A DNA stretch of 64,000 nucleotides from Nocardia testacea NBRC 100365 (GTDB lineage Bacteria > Actinomycetota > Actinomycetes > Mycobacteriales > Mycobacteriaceae): contig NZ_BAGJ01000071.1 in NCBI RefSeq assembly GCF_000308775.1, positions 1 to 64,000 on the forward strand, read 5' to 3'. Under the pieces are notes generated by a model. That model had not been told where the DNA came from. It saw nothing but the letters and a program-made list of their open reading frames with translations, and made no database searches. Positions 45,750 through 53,488 of the stretch are shown one piece after another (the stretch's first letter is position 1; every line of letters begins with the position of its first letter). Both the position numbers and the translations under genes were made by a program.

Positions 45750-46261
45750 CCGGCGGTCGCATGCGGGCAAACGGCGGGTGCCGGGAGGGGCCGGGTGAGT
45801 CCCGGGTCGGCGCGCGACCGGGCGATCACCTGCCCCGCCCGGAGTGCCACCCAGCGGGCCGGCCGGGCGTGGCCCCGTCGGTATAGGTGCTCGCGCCGCG
45901 GATCACCGGCGCGGGTACCGGGGGCCGGCGCTGATCGTTGCGTCGATCCGCTGTGGCAAGCGCCGGACCGACCTGAAGGTGGCGGTGTACATACAGATTC
46001 AGATCATCGGCGACGTCCGGCCCGCGGGCGACGCGTATCCGCCGCCCTACTCCACGCCGCCCCCGCTCGGTGCCGCGTGGAGCAGGGCGGCGACCGGGCC
46101 CGGGCGGTGCCGCGCCGGCCGGGTGGGAGTAGCGAGTGGGGGACTGCCGTGGGCGTCGTACCGAGTGTCCGCGCCCGCCGGCGGTGCGGCCGGGTCGGGC
46201 TGTCTCGTATCCGGAAACCGCACAGGATCTACCGGGACACTGCTGCCCTCGGGTATCCGGG
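45750..46261. other. 512-base region without a supported gene
   Basis: Open frames exist on both strands but are rich in Arg, Pro and Gly, overlap each other and have no ribosome binding site or domain. I see no RNA gene or clear repeat. In the M. tuberculosis order, genes between uvrA and infC lie here; they are replaced by two minus-strand genes downstream of this gap. Confidence 0.45.
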
Positions 46262-46603
46262 TCAGTAGACGGGACCGGTGTACTTTTCACCCGGGCCGGC
46301 GCCGGGCGCGTCGGGTACGGCCGAACTCTCCCGGAACGCCTTCTGCAGCGACTGCAGCCCCTCCCGCAACGGCCCCGCGTGCGGGCCCAGATACTCCACG
46401 GACGCCGTGATCAGCCCGGCCAGCGCGGTGATCACCCGCCGCGCCTCGTCCATATCGCGGCGCGGGCTGTTGTCCGGATCGTCGTCGCCGAGCCCGAGTT
46501 TCTCCGCCGCCGAGCTCATCAGCATCACGGCGGCACGACTGATCACCTCCACGGCGGGGATTTCGGCCAGTTCGCGCACATCGCCTTCGGGCTGTTCGGT
46601 CAT
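46262..46603 (-). CDS. DUF1844 family protein
   Basis: A 113-residue protein whose core AEIPAVEVISRAAVMLMSSAAEKLGL is the DUF1844 signature, followed by ARRVITALAGLITASVEYLG and a disordered Pro/Gly tail. Members are small helical proteins of unknown function that lie upstream of infC, divergently transcribed, in many actinobacteria. The ATG at 46603 is the natural family start. The DinB gene is upstream on the same strand with a 30-base gap, so the two may form an operon. Confidence 0.88.
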   Translation of the reverse strand: MTEQPEGDVRELAEIPAVEVISRAAVMLMSSAAEKLGLGDDDPDNSPRRDMDEARRVITALAGLITASVEYLGPHAGPLREGLQSLQKAFRESSAVPDAPGAGPGEKYTGPVY

Positions 46604-46633
46604 GATCCCAGGCTAGAGAACCGGGGGCCGGGG

Positions 46634-47179
46634 TCAGTGCACCGGTCCGGCGGCGCGCAGCATGCGCAACTGGCCGATCTCGGTCACGTTCTTCATCAGC
46701 TCGGCATCGACCCACGCGGCCAGGTGGGCGACGGTCAGTCCGGCCTCCGCCGGCCAGGGGTAGGAGGTGGCGGCGTCGAGTGCGGCCTCATCGGCGCGGT
46801 CGAGCACCGCGAGCCATTGCTCGCGCAGGGTGTGCAGCCGGGCGAGGGCCGCGGCGATATCGCCCGCCCAGTACACCTCGGTGCGCTCGGGTACCGGCCT
46901 GCGCTGGGCGTGCGCGATGGCCGAACTCCACCACCAGTCGATATGCCAGGTGAGCCAGCCGATGGTCGGCACCGGTACGGGATCGGGCTCGGTCTCCGCG
47001 AAATCCGGGCGCCAGCGGCCGTCGGCACCGCGGTGCACGGTCCAGCTCACCGCGGCGGGCGTCCAGTGCGTATCGTCATCGGTCAGGGCCTCGAAATGCA
47101 GCTGGGACAGCGACCAGACCAGGTCGAATTGCCAGCGCAGCAGGTCACGTCGGCTGCTCACGGGCGTCGAGCCTGGCAC
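46634..47179 (-). CDS. DinB superfamily protein
   Basis: A 181-residue four-helix-bundle protein. LLRWQFDLVWSLSQLHFEAL is the first helix, and the metal-binding His residues are expected in TIGWLTWHIDWWWSSAIAHA and in the late VAHLAAWVDAELMKNV. Actinobacterial DinB_2-like proteins include mycothiol-dependent transferases, a role that fits this organism but is not shown here. The GTG at 47179 is used; GTG 47164 is as good. It is divergent from infC. Confidence 0.82.
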   Translation of the reverse strand: MPGSTPVSSRRDLLRWQFDLVWSLSQLHFEALTDDDTHWTPAAVSWTVHRGADGRWRPDFAETEPDPVPVPTIGWLTWHIDWWWSSAIAHAQRRPVPERTEVYWAGDIAAALARLHTLREQWLAVLDRADEAALDAATSYPWPAEAGLTVAHLAAWVDAELMKNVTEIGQLRMLRAAGPVH

Positions 47180-47252
47180 GGCGCCGCCGGCGGGGCAAGC
47201 GGTTTATGCCCGGGGTCCGGGGCGCGATTCGCCGGATGCCGACCCCTGCTGT

Positions 47253-47542
47253 TAGACTTTTCGGCGACGACCGCCCCGGTCCTGTCCGGGGCAGACAAGT
47301 GGAGCCCGACTCCCACCGTTGCCGGCGAGTGATCGCCTGGTCAAACGGTCCGGTCGCCCGCCTCTGGCAGGCGGGTTCGTGATCCGCCTCCGGGCGTGCT
47401 CGCGGCGCAGGCGTGTACGACCTGCGCGGACCGGTCGACATCGGGCCTCGTGGCGGCGAAATATCGCGGCGGGGCCTTCGTGTTGAACAAGGGGTTCATT
47501 TCGAGCGGTCGTCGGACGACACCGCTAGACCTAGGAGGCCCC
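47253..47542 (+). promoter_or_regulatory. infC promoter (-10 TAGACT) and long 5' leader
   Basis: TAGACT at 47253-47258 is the only good -10 box upstream of infC and would give a leader of about 280 bases. The leader contains the hairpin CCCGCCT-CTGGC-AGGCGGG (47357-47375). It ends with AGGAGG (47533-47538) just before the infC start. The leader length leaves room for feedback control of this ribosomal operon. Confidence 0.5.
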
Positions 47543-48142
<600 letters not shown>

Positions 48143-48285
48143 CAACGGCGTAGGCCGCGAACACTGCGGCGCCCCGCCGCACATATCGCGGCGCACGCCG
48201 CAGCGTCATTGCGTCGAGTCCGCAATAACGCTGATCAGTACACCTGGTCCGCCCCTGCGCGGGCACGACACAGATTGAGGTTGCC

Positions 48286-48480
48286 ATGCCGAAGATGAAG
48301 AGCCACAGCGGCGCTTCGAAGCGTTTCAAGGTGACCGGTAAGGGCAAGCTGCGCCGTCAGCAGGCCAACCGCCGGCACCTGCTCGAGCACAAGCCCACCC
48401 GCCGGACTCGTCGTCTGGACGGCACGGAGTCGGTCGCCGCGTCCGACGTCCGCCGTGTGAAGAAGCTGCTGGGTATCTGA
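48286..48480 (+). CDS. rpmI: 50S ribosomal protein L35
   Basis: A 64-residue basic ribosomal protein: [20 protein letters not shown] and [19 protein letters not shown] are family hallmarks and the length is exact. It is the second gene of the infC operon. The 143-base gap before it contains several G+C-rich inverted repeats (for example CTGCGGCG..CGCCGCAG, and ATTGCG-TCGAGTC-CGCAAT near 48208-48226), which may be processing or control hairpins. Confidence 0.98.
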   Translation: MPKMKSHSGASKRFKVTGKGKLRRQQANRRHLLEHKPTRRTRRLDGTESVAASDVRRVKKLLGI

Positions 48481-48593
48481 TCCCCTCCCCGGGACCGATA
48501 CCGTCCGGCACCGCCTCCGCGACCGGACGCCGAAGAACCGACCCACTCGGGTGCGCTCGACCGGGCACCCCCAAGATCGATTAGGACTGACCA

Positions 48594-48974
48594 GTGGCAC
48601 GCGTCAAGAGGGCCGTCAACGCTCAGAAGAAGCGCCGTTCCATCCTCGAGGCCTCCAAGGGCTACCGCGGGCAGCGCTCGCGCCTGTACCGCAAGGCCAA
48701 GGAACAGCAGCTGCACTCGCTCACCTACGCCTACCGGGACCGCCGGGCCCGCAAGGGTGATTTCCGCAAGCTGTGGATCGCCCGGATCAACGCCGCGGCC
48801 CGCGCCAACGACATCACCTACAACCGTTTCGTGCAGGGCCTGAAGGCCGCCGGTGTGGAGGTCGACCGCAAGATCCTCGCCGAGCTGGCCGTCTCCGATG
48901 CCGAGGCGTTCGCCGGTCTGGTCGCCGTCGCCAAGGCCGCGCTGCCCGAGGATGTCAACGCTCCGGCTGCCTGA
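48594..48974 (+). CDS. rplT: 50S ribosomal protein L20
   Basis: A 126-residue protein essential for early 50S assembly, with [35 protein letters not shown] and [20 protein letters not shown]20 can also bind and repress infC-rpmI-rplT mRNA in other bacteria. GTG 48594 is the start. It is the last gene of the operon. Its terminator, 39 bases downstream, has been split by the IS30-family element. Confidence 0.98.
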   Translation: MARVKRAVNAQKKRRSILEASKGYRGQRSRLYRKAKEQQLHSLTYAYRDRRARKGDFRKLWIARINAAARANDITYNRFVQGLKAAGVEVDRKILAELAVSDAEAFAGLVAVAKAALPEDVNAPAA

Positions 48975-49013
48975 GTCGTTATTCCGGGTCCGGTCCGACT
49001 GTCCGGCCCGATG

Positions 49014-49031
49014 TGCAATAAGGCCCCCTCC
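49014..49031 (+). terminator. Left arm of the disrupted rplT terminator
   Basis: This 18-base arm (ends AAGGCCCCCTCC) is complementary, with a single mismatch, to 50663-50680 on the far side of the insertion element. Removing the element and one CTC copy rebuilds the stem closed by the tetraloop TCCG. Confidence 0.85.
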
Positions 49032-49033
49032 TC

Positions 49034-49061
49034 CTTGGGTTCACGCGGTCGTCGCAACACT
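49034..49061 (+). repeat. Left inverted repeat of the IS30-family element
   Basis: 28 bases, 23 of which match the reverse complement of 50630-50657. The innermost 15 (GGTCGTCGCAACACT) match fully. Confidence 0.8.
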
Positions 49062-49086
49062 CTCGATATGAGAGGTTGCGGCGACC
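49047..49086 (+). promoter_or_regulatory. Stem-loop directly before the transposase start codon
   Basis: GGTCGTCGCAACACTCTC (49047-49064) pairs with GAGAGGTTGCGGCGACC (49070-49086), with one mismatch and one bulged base, around the loop GATAT. The GTG start codon follows immediately at 49087. In read-through transcripts the hairpin would bury the initiation site. Confidence 0.65.
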
Positions 49087-50619
49087 GTGTCGTTTTCCGA
49101 GGATGTTGCCCGGTTCGGTGATCAGCTGATCGGGTTGATCGGTTCCGGGGTGGCGGTGACCGAAGCAGCTGCGGTGTTGGGGGTTACGCGGCAGCGGTGT
49201 TACGCGATCCTGCGTGCGAAGGGTGTCGGGCTGGGAAGGCCCAAGCGGGTGATCGGGCCGGCCGAGGAATCATTGGTTCTTCGAGTGTTCGGTGAGACGG
49301 GCTCGGTGAACCAGGCATGCAAGGCTGCGGGAGTCGCGTTTTCGGTGGCTCGCCGGATTCTGGTGACCCGGGGGTTGTTCGACGCGGCGCCACGCGGCCA
49401 TGGAAAACCCGAGGCCAAGCGGCGGTTTCTGGAACTGATCGCGGCGGGCTGGTCGATGAAAGAGGCCGCTGCCGAGGTCGGTGTGCACTATCGGACCGCC
49501 AAGGATTGGCGGGCAGGGATCCGCAGGTCAGGTCGAGCACGGATCCGTCCGGATGGTGTCGTGGTGCACTATCGGCCCGGTGGCGGCTACAAACATGCGG
49601 TGATCAAAACCGGTGGTGCCGCTGGCGCGGTGATCAGTGATCGATACCTGTCGTTGCAGAACCGGCTCGACATCGCCGACGGGCTACTCACCGGGCAGGC
49701 AGTGACCGCGATCGCGGCCCGGATCGGCAAACACAAGTCGACAGTCTCGCGGGAGATCCGGGCGCACCGCATCGAGGGCCACTACCTGACTCATCAGGCC
49801 GACGCGCGTGCCGAAGCGGCCCGAGCACGCCCGAAAACATCGAAGCTGGCCGCCGATGGCCTCTTGCGCCATGCTGTTGCCGATGGACTGTCCAGGCGGC
49901 GGTCGCCGGAACAGATATCGCACCGGCTCCGCCTCGACCACCCCGACGACGAGAGCATGCGGGTGAGCCACGAAACGATCTACCAGGCTCTCTACTGCCA
50001 AGCCCGCGGAGGCCTCAAACGCGAGCTGGTCGCGGCCCTGCGCACCGGGCGGACCCGCCGTCGGCCGCGGCGGGCACCCGATCAGCGCACCCGCCGGTTC
50101 GTCGATCCGATGATCATGATCAGTGACCGGCCCGCCGAGGTCGACGACCGCGCGGTGCCCGGCCACTGGGAAGGCGATTTGATCGTGGGCACCGAAAGCC
50201 GATCCGCGATCGGCACCCTGGTCGAACGATCCACCCGCTACACGATGCTGGTCCACCTACCGGGCAGCCACGACGCCGAGACCGTGCGGGACGGGCTGAT
50301 CGCTACCATCTCGACGCTGCCCGCTCACCTGCGCGGCTCACTGACCTGGGACCAGGGAGCCGAGATGGCGCGGCACCGGCAGATCTCCCTGGCCACCGAC
50401 ATGCAGGTCTACTTCTGCGATCCCGCTAGCCCCTGGCAGCGCGGTTCGAACGAGAACACCAACGGCCTGCTCCGCCAATACTTCCCCAAAGGAACCGACC
50501 TGAGCGTCTACGGCCCCGAAGACCTCGAACACGTCTCCCAGGAACTCAACGACCGCCCACGCAAAACGCTCGGCTGGGATACCCCAGCCGAGCGTCTTCG
50601 TGATCTACTCACCACCTGA
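49087..50619 (+). CDS. IS30-family transposase
   Basis: A 510-residue DDE transposase. The N-terminal ~130 residues are HTH-rich (VTEAAAVLGVTRQRCYAIL, SMKEAAAEVGVHYRTAKDWR) and are longer than in classic ~380-residue IS30 transposases. The IS30-type HTH follows in GQAVTAIAARIGKHKSTVSREI. The catalytic domain has first Asp in HWEGDLIVGTESRSAIGTLV, second Asp in SLTWDQGAEMARH and Glu in QRGSNENTNGLLRQYFPKGT, all present. The frame is intact, so the element may be active. No Shine-Dalgarno sequence precedes GTG 49087. Confidence 0.95.
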   Translation: MSFSEDVARFGDQLIGLIGSGVAVTEAAAVLGVTRQRCYAILRAKGVGLGRPKRVIGPAEESLVLRVFGETGSVNQACKAAGVAFSVARRILVTRGLFDAAPRGHGKPEAKRRFLELIAAGWSMKEAAAEVGVHYRTAKDWRAGIRRSGRARIRPDGVVVHYRPGGGYKHAVIKTGGAAGAVISDRYLSLQNRLDIADGLLTGQAVTAIAARIGKHKSTVSREIRAHRIEGHYLTHQADARAEAARARPKTSKLAADGLLRHAVADGLSRRRSPEQISHRLRLDHPDDESMRVSHETIYQALYCQARGGLKRELVAALRTGRTRRRPRRAPDQRTRRFVDPMIMISDRPAEVDDRAVPGHWEGDLIVGTESRSAIGTLVERSTRYTMLVHLPGSHDAETVRDGLIATISTLPAHLRGSLTWDQGAEMARHRQISLATDMQVYFCDPASPWQRGSNENTNGLLRQYFPKGTDLSVYGPEDLEHVSQELNDRPRKTLGWDTPAERLRDLLTT

Positions 50620-50629
50620 CAATGCAGGC

Positions 50630-50657
50630 AGTGTTGCGACGACCCCTGGAATCCAAG
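50630..50657 (-). repeat. Right inverted repeat of the IS30-family element
   Basis: Matches the left repeat in inverse orientation; it begins 11 bases after the transposase stop codon and ends CCAAG next to the CTC duplication. Confidence 0.8.
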
Positions 50658-50662
50658 CTCCG

Positions 50663-50680
50663 GGAGGGGGCCTTCTTGCA
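50663..50680 (+). terminator. Right arm of the disrupted rplT terminator
   Basis: GGAGGGGGCCTT and the following CTTGCA complete the 18-base arm that pairs with 49014-49031. It now lies 1.6 kb away from its partner. Confidence 0.85.
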
Positions 50681-50903
50681 TTTCCGGGGTGCCGCGGCCT
50701 TGCCGGAGGCGGTGGCCGGCCGGGGTGCGCAGTCCGGTCGCGGACGAGCACTCGGTCCGCTCGGCAGTGTCGCTCCGGTGCCGGAGCGGGGGCCGGGTGC
50801 GAGCCTGCGGGTGCCGATCGTCACCCGTTCTGTGGATGGTCGCACCGTGCGGCGTCCAGGGGGTGCCGGCCGTCGGACTTGCGGAGGGTGGGGGCATCGA
50901 CTC

Positions 50904-50927
50904 ATACTTAGCCACATGGCTAAGTAT
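50904..50927. promoter_or_regulatory. Perfect 24-bp palindrome covering the arsR-type start codon
   Basis: ATACTTAGCCA (50904-50914) and TGGCTAAGTAT (50917-50927) are perfect arms around two central bases. The palindrome overlaps the ATG (50916) and most of a candidate -10 box CATACT (50903-50908) that would give a leaderless message. It is a strong candidate for autorepression by the encoded regulator. Confidence 0.75.
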
Positions 50928-51260
50928 TCGGAGTCGCTGGACGGTGTGTTCGCCGCACTGTCGGACCCGTCCCGGCGGTGGGTGGTCCAGCGACTCGGCG
51001 CCGGGCCGGCCAGCGTCGGCGAACTGGCCCGGGATCTGCCGATCACCTTGCCGTCGTTCATGAAGCACCTGCGTGTGCTGGAGGGCAGCGGGCTGATTCG
51101 GACGAGCAAATCCGGGCGGGTGCGCCGGTGCGAACTCGATCGCGCACGGTTCGCACTCATCGACGGCTGGCTGGCCGAACAGCGGCGCGTCTGGGAAGAG
51201 CGCACGGACCGACTCGAACAATTTCTGCTGGAAACCGAGGAGCCCACCGATGAATCCTGA
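50916..51260 (+). CDS. ArsR/SmtB-family winged-helix regulator (SdpR-like)
   Basis: A 114-residue repressor: DGVFAALSDPSRRWVVQRLG, ASVGELARDLPITLPSFMKHL and RVLEGSGLIRTSKSGRVRRCEL are the winged-helix core with recognition helix around LPSFMKHL. No metal-binding Cys cluster is present, so it is of the metal-independent type that accompanies AHSA1 proteins. ATG 50916 lies inside a perfect palindrome. The gene overlaps the AHSA1 gene by 11 bases, and the latter overlaps a RibD-like gene, so the three form one operon. Confidence 0.92.
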   Translation: MAKYSESLDGVFAALSDPSRRWVVQRLGAGPASVGELARDLPITLPSFMKHLRVLEGSGLIRTSKSGRVRRCELDRARFALIDGWLAEQRRVWEERTDRLEQFLLETEEPTDES

Positions 51261-51723
51261 TCTCGACCTGACCCTGCATCGGGTGATCCGCGCGCCGCGC
51301 GGCAGTGTGTGGAACGCCTGGACCGATGCCGGTAGCCTCGCCCGCTGGTGGCTGCCGGCCCCGGCCCGCTGCCGCGTCGAACGGCTGGAGGTGCGCCCCG
51401 GCGGCGCCTTCGTGACCAGGATGAGCGCGGACGGCGGCGAATTCGTCCCGCATCTGGACGCCTGTTTCGTCGTGGCCGACGACCGGGAACGCCTGGTCTT
51501 CACCACCGCGCTCGACAGCAGCCGGCGGCCGGCCACCGCGGAGATCGTGATGACCGCGGAGATCACCCTGCGTGACCACCCGGACGGCACCGACTACCAC
51601 GTTCTGGTCCGGCACGGTGATCCGGCCGCGCGGGCCCGGCACGAGGAGCTCGGGTTCGCGCACGGGTGGGGCACGGTCACCGATCAGCTGGCCGCGCTCG
51701 TGGAGAGCGAGGTGCGGGCATGA
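51250..51723 (+). CDS. AHSA1/START-like (SRPBCC) domain protein
   Basis: A 157-residue helix-grip protein: LDLTLHRVIRAPRGSVWNAW, TDAGSLARWWLP, and the late HEELGFAHGWGTVTDQL are the standard AHSA1 pattern. The fold has a hydrophobic cavity for a small ligand; ligand and function are unknown. It overlaps its neighbours at both ends and always seems to travel with ArsR regulators of this type, which suggests it is their effector-side partner. Confidence 0.9.
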   Translation: MNPDLDLTLHRVIRAPRGSVWNAWTDAGSLARWWLPAPARCRVERLEVRPGGAFVTRMSADGGEFVPHLDACFVVADDRERLVFTTALDSSRRPATAEIVMTAEITLRDHPDGTDYHVLVRHGDPAARARHEELGFAHGWGTVTDQLAALVESEVRA

Positions 51724-52346
51724 AACTCGTGCTCACCGAATTCCTCACCCTCGACGGAGTCGCGCAAGGGCCGGGCTCGCGCACCGAGGACACCAGCGAC
51801 GGCTTCGACCGCGGCGGCTGGCTGGTCCCGTACCTGGACGAGGTCTTCGTGCGACGGACCTCCGATTGGCTCGACGCGGCCGACGGACTGCTGTTCGGCC
51901 GCCGTACCTATGAGGCCTTCGCCCGCGACTGGCCCGCGATCACCGACCCCGGCGACCCGTTCGCGAAGCGGATGAACACGCTGCCGAAATACGTGGTCTC
52001 CAGCGTCCTGACCGAGGGAGAGTGGAACCCGACCACTGTGCTGCCGGGGGATCCGGTCGCCACGGTCGCGGAGCTGTTGCGGAAGCCGGGGCGCGAACTG
52101 CAGATCCACGGCAGCTCTCGGCTGGGCGACGCCCTGCTCGCCGCCGGGCTGGTCGATACCGTCCGGTTGGCCGTCGCGCCCACCGTACTGCGGACGGGCC
52201 GGCGGCTGCTCGCCGGCGCCGGGCCGGCCACGGGTCTGCGCCTGACCCGCCACGAGGCCACGCCGAGCGGCCTGCTCCTACTCGAATACGAGGTCACCGG
52301 ACCCGCGCCACTCGCCGAATTCGACGGTGTCTCCCAGTTCGCCTGA
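51720..52346 (+). CDS. RibD C-terminal / dihydrofolate reductase-like protein
   Basis: A 208-residue protein of the RibD_C/DHFR-like fold: KLVLTEFLTLDGVAQGPGS at the start, GLLFGRRTYEAFARDWP, TLPKYVVSSVLTEGEWNPT, and ELQIHGSSRLGDALLAAGLVD. It probably binds NADPH, but the substrate is unknown and it is not expected to make riboflavin or folate. ATG 51720 overlaps the AHSA1 stop by four bases (ATGA). Last gene of the ArsR operon. Confidence 0.9.
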   Translation: MKLVLTEFLTLDGVAQGPGSRTEDTSDGFDRGGWLVPYLDEVFVRRTSDWLDAADGLLFGRRTYEAFARDWPAITDPGDPFAKRMNTLPKYVVSSVLTEGEWNPTTVLPGDPVATVAELLRKPGRELQIHGSSRLGDALLAAGLVDTVRLAVAPTVLRTGRRLLAGAGPATGLRLTRHEATPSGLLLLEYEVTGPAPLAEFDGVSQFA

Positions 52347-52454
52347 AACAACTCCCCCGTCGCCGGTCCGGTCACACCCTGCACCGAAACGCGGGCGTGG
52401 GTGCGGCCGGATTGATACGGTGGCTGCTCGCCACGATGAGGCCGAGGAGTGATC

Positions 52455-52652
52455 ATGAACGGTAGGGTGCGCAATATCGTTGCCGTGGGGGCGCTTTCGC
52501 TGGCGATCGGCCTGCCGCCGGCCTCGGCGGCCGCGGAGGGGATCGCGGTGCGGCCCGCCCCGCCCACCGAGCGGATCGAGACGACGACGGCGCCCTTCGA
52601 TCCGATCTGCCCCCTGTGCTTTGTCCGGGAATTCCTGGAGACCTTCTCCTAA
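52455..52652 (+). CDS. Small secreted hypothetical protein (65 aa) with CPLC motif
   Basis: I do not recognise a family. The N-terminus is a clear signal peptide (MNGRVRNIVAVGALSLAIGL, cleavage expected near ASA-AAEG). The mature part of ~38 residues is Pro/Thr/Glu-rich and ends DPICPLCFVREFLETFS, so two Cys two residues apart could form a redox or metal site or a disulphide. ATG 52455 follows GAGGAG at five bases; an in-frame GTG at 52449 is less likely. Its TAA stop overlaps the TAG stop of the convergent HxlR gene. Confidence 0.6.
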   Translation: MNGRVRNIVAVGALSLAIGLPPASAAAEGIAVRPAPPTERIETTTAPFDPICPLCFVREFLETFS

Positions 52653-53020
52653 CCTGCTTCGGAACGCTCGATGCCGAGTTCCGCGGCCCAGCCGTCGGCC
52701 CAGGCCGAGATCGGCCGGAGATGGCCGAGGAGCCGGTTTCCGGACTCGGTGAGGGTGTAGCCCGCCTCGGCTCGCCCGACGAGGCGGGTTTCGGTGAGTT
52801 CGTGCAGCCGGCGGGTCAACAGGCTGGAGGACATGTTGTCGCACCGGGCCCGCAGGTCGCGGAAGGTCACCGGGCGGGCGGCCGAGTGCAGTTCCCACAG
52901 GACGCGCAGCGCCCAGCGCCGGCCGATCAGATCCAGTAGCGCCATGACCGGCCGGCCGGTGGACGATCCGCGGACCGGCGTTCCGGGTTCGGGGACCGCG
53001 GAGGGGGATTCGGCCGTCAT
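52649..53020 (-). CDS. HxlR-family winged-helix regulator
   Basis: A 123-residue regulator: PVMALLDLIGRRWALRVLWEL is the HxlR start, then TFRDLRARCDNMSSSLLTRRL (recognition helix) and LVGRAEAGYTLTESGNRLL (wing). The usual Cys before the first helix, used for redox sensing by some members, is absent; one Cys is in RARCDNM. Start ATG 53020 overlaps the stop of the upstream SnoaL-like gene (ATGA). A perfect palindrome over the operon promoter is its probable binding site. Confidence 0.9.
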   Translation of the reverse strand: MTAESPSAVPEPGTPVRGSSTGRPVMALLDLIGRRWALRVLWELHSAARPVTFRDLRARCDNMSSSLLTRRLHELTETRLVGRAEAGYTLTESGNRLLGHLRPISAWADGWAAELGIERSEAG

Positions 53021-53406
53021 TCGGGCCGCCCGGGCAGCGGTGAGCGTTCGAGCCGGGTCCGCATCGCGGCAATCGCCGTGCGCAGGACCGCGAACGGCCG
53101 GAGGAACAGGGTGATGTGGACGAGCCGGCCGGTCGGATCGCGCTCTTCGTGGAGGAGGCCGTGGAGCTCGTCGCCGCCGATGGATGCGACGAAGCGGCTG
53201 AACGTGGTGGTTTCGCTCGCCTGCTGTTCGATCAGGGTGGGGTCTTCGATGACCTCGCCGATCGTCGCGAGTATGTGCAGCGCCGCGTCCCGGCCGCGAT
53301 AGTCGGTCACGGGACTGGAGAACACCACGGAGTCGGCGACGGTCGCCGCCAAGGCGTCGGTTCCACCGGTCCGCCATGCCGTGAGCACAGGTGAAATGGT
53401 CCGCAT
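53017..53406 (-). CDS. SnoaL/NTF2-like protein
   Basis: A 129-residue cone-shaped alpha+beta protein: TISPVLTAWRTGGTDALAATVADSV, VVFSSPVTDYRGRDAALHIL and a late HITLFLRPFAVLRTAIAAM. Such proteins are small-molecule isomerases, cyclases or binding proteins; no catalytic assignment is possible here. The ATG at 53406 comes six bases after a TATTTT -10 box on the minus strand, so the message is likely leaderless. It is co-transcribed with the HxlR regulator. Confidence 0.8.
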   Translation of the reverse strand: MRTISPVLTAWRTGGTDALAATVADSVVFSSPVTDYRGRDAALHILATIGEVIEDPTLIEQQASETTTFSRFVASIGGDELHGLLHEERDPTGRLVHITLFLRPFAVLRTAIAAMRTRLERSPLPGRPE

Positions 53407-53423
53407 GCCTCTAAAATAGAGGC
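53407..53423. promoter_or_regulatory. Perfect palindrome over the -10 box of the SnoaL-HxlR operon
   Basis: GCCTCTA-AAA-TAGAGGC has seven-base perfect arms. On the minus strand it contains the -10 box TATTTT (53413-53418) and ends immediately before the ATG at 53406. Confidence 0.7.
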
Positions 53424-53476
53424 AAGCGGCCGGTTTGTCACCGAGCGCGCGGGGCGGGTGGCCCGCCGGCACCCAC

Positions 53477-53482
53477 TACGAT
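53477..53482 (+). promoter_or_regulatory. Probable -10 box of leaderless tsnR transcript
   Basis: TACGAT ends six bases before GTG 53489. No ribosome binding site is present. Confidence 0.45.
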
Positions 53483-53488
53483 TTCCTG

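Larger units (their letters stand above)
49034..50657 (+). mobile_element. IS30-family insertion sequence, apparently intact (1624 bp)
   Basis: The element is bounded by imperfect 28-bp inverted repeats at 49034-49061 and 50630-50657, with the inner GGTCGTCGCAACACT identical in both. Outer ends begin CTTGG. A CTC triplet at 49031-49033 and 50658-50660 is the probable 3-bp target duplication. One full-length transposase gene fills the element. The insertion lies precisely in the loop of the rplT terminator. The exact outer boundary could shift by a base or two because of target similarity. Confidence 0.88.

Noticed and set aside
45750-46261. Open frames of 100-190 codons after uvrA
   Set aside because: No domain, no ribosome binding site, and mutually overlapping frames; composition is typical of shadow frames.
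47396-47542. Upstream in-frame extension of infC (starts at GTG 47480 or earlier)
   Set aside because: No similarity to IF-3, no ribosome binding site, and a perfect AGGAGG lies just before the ATC at 47543.
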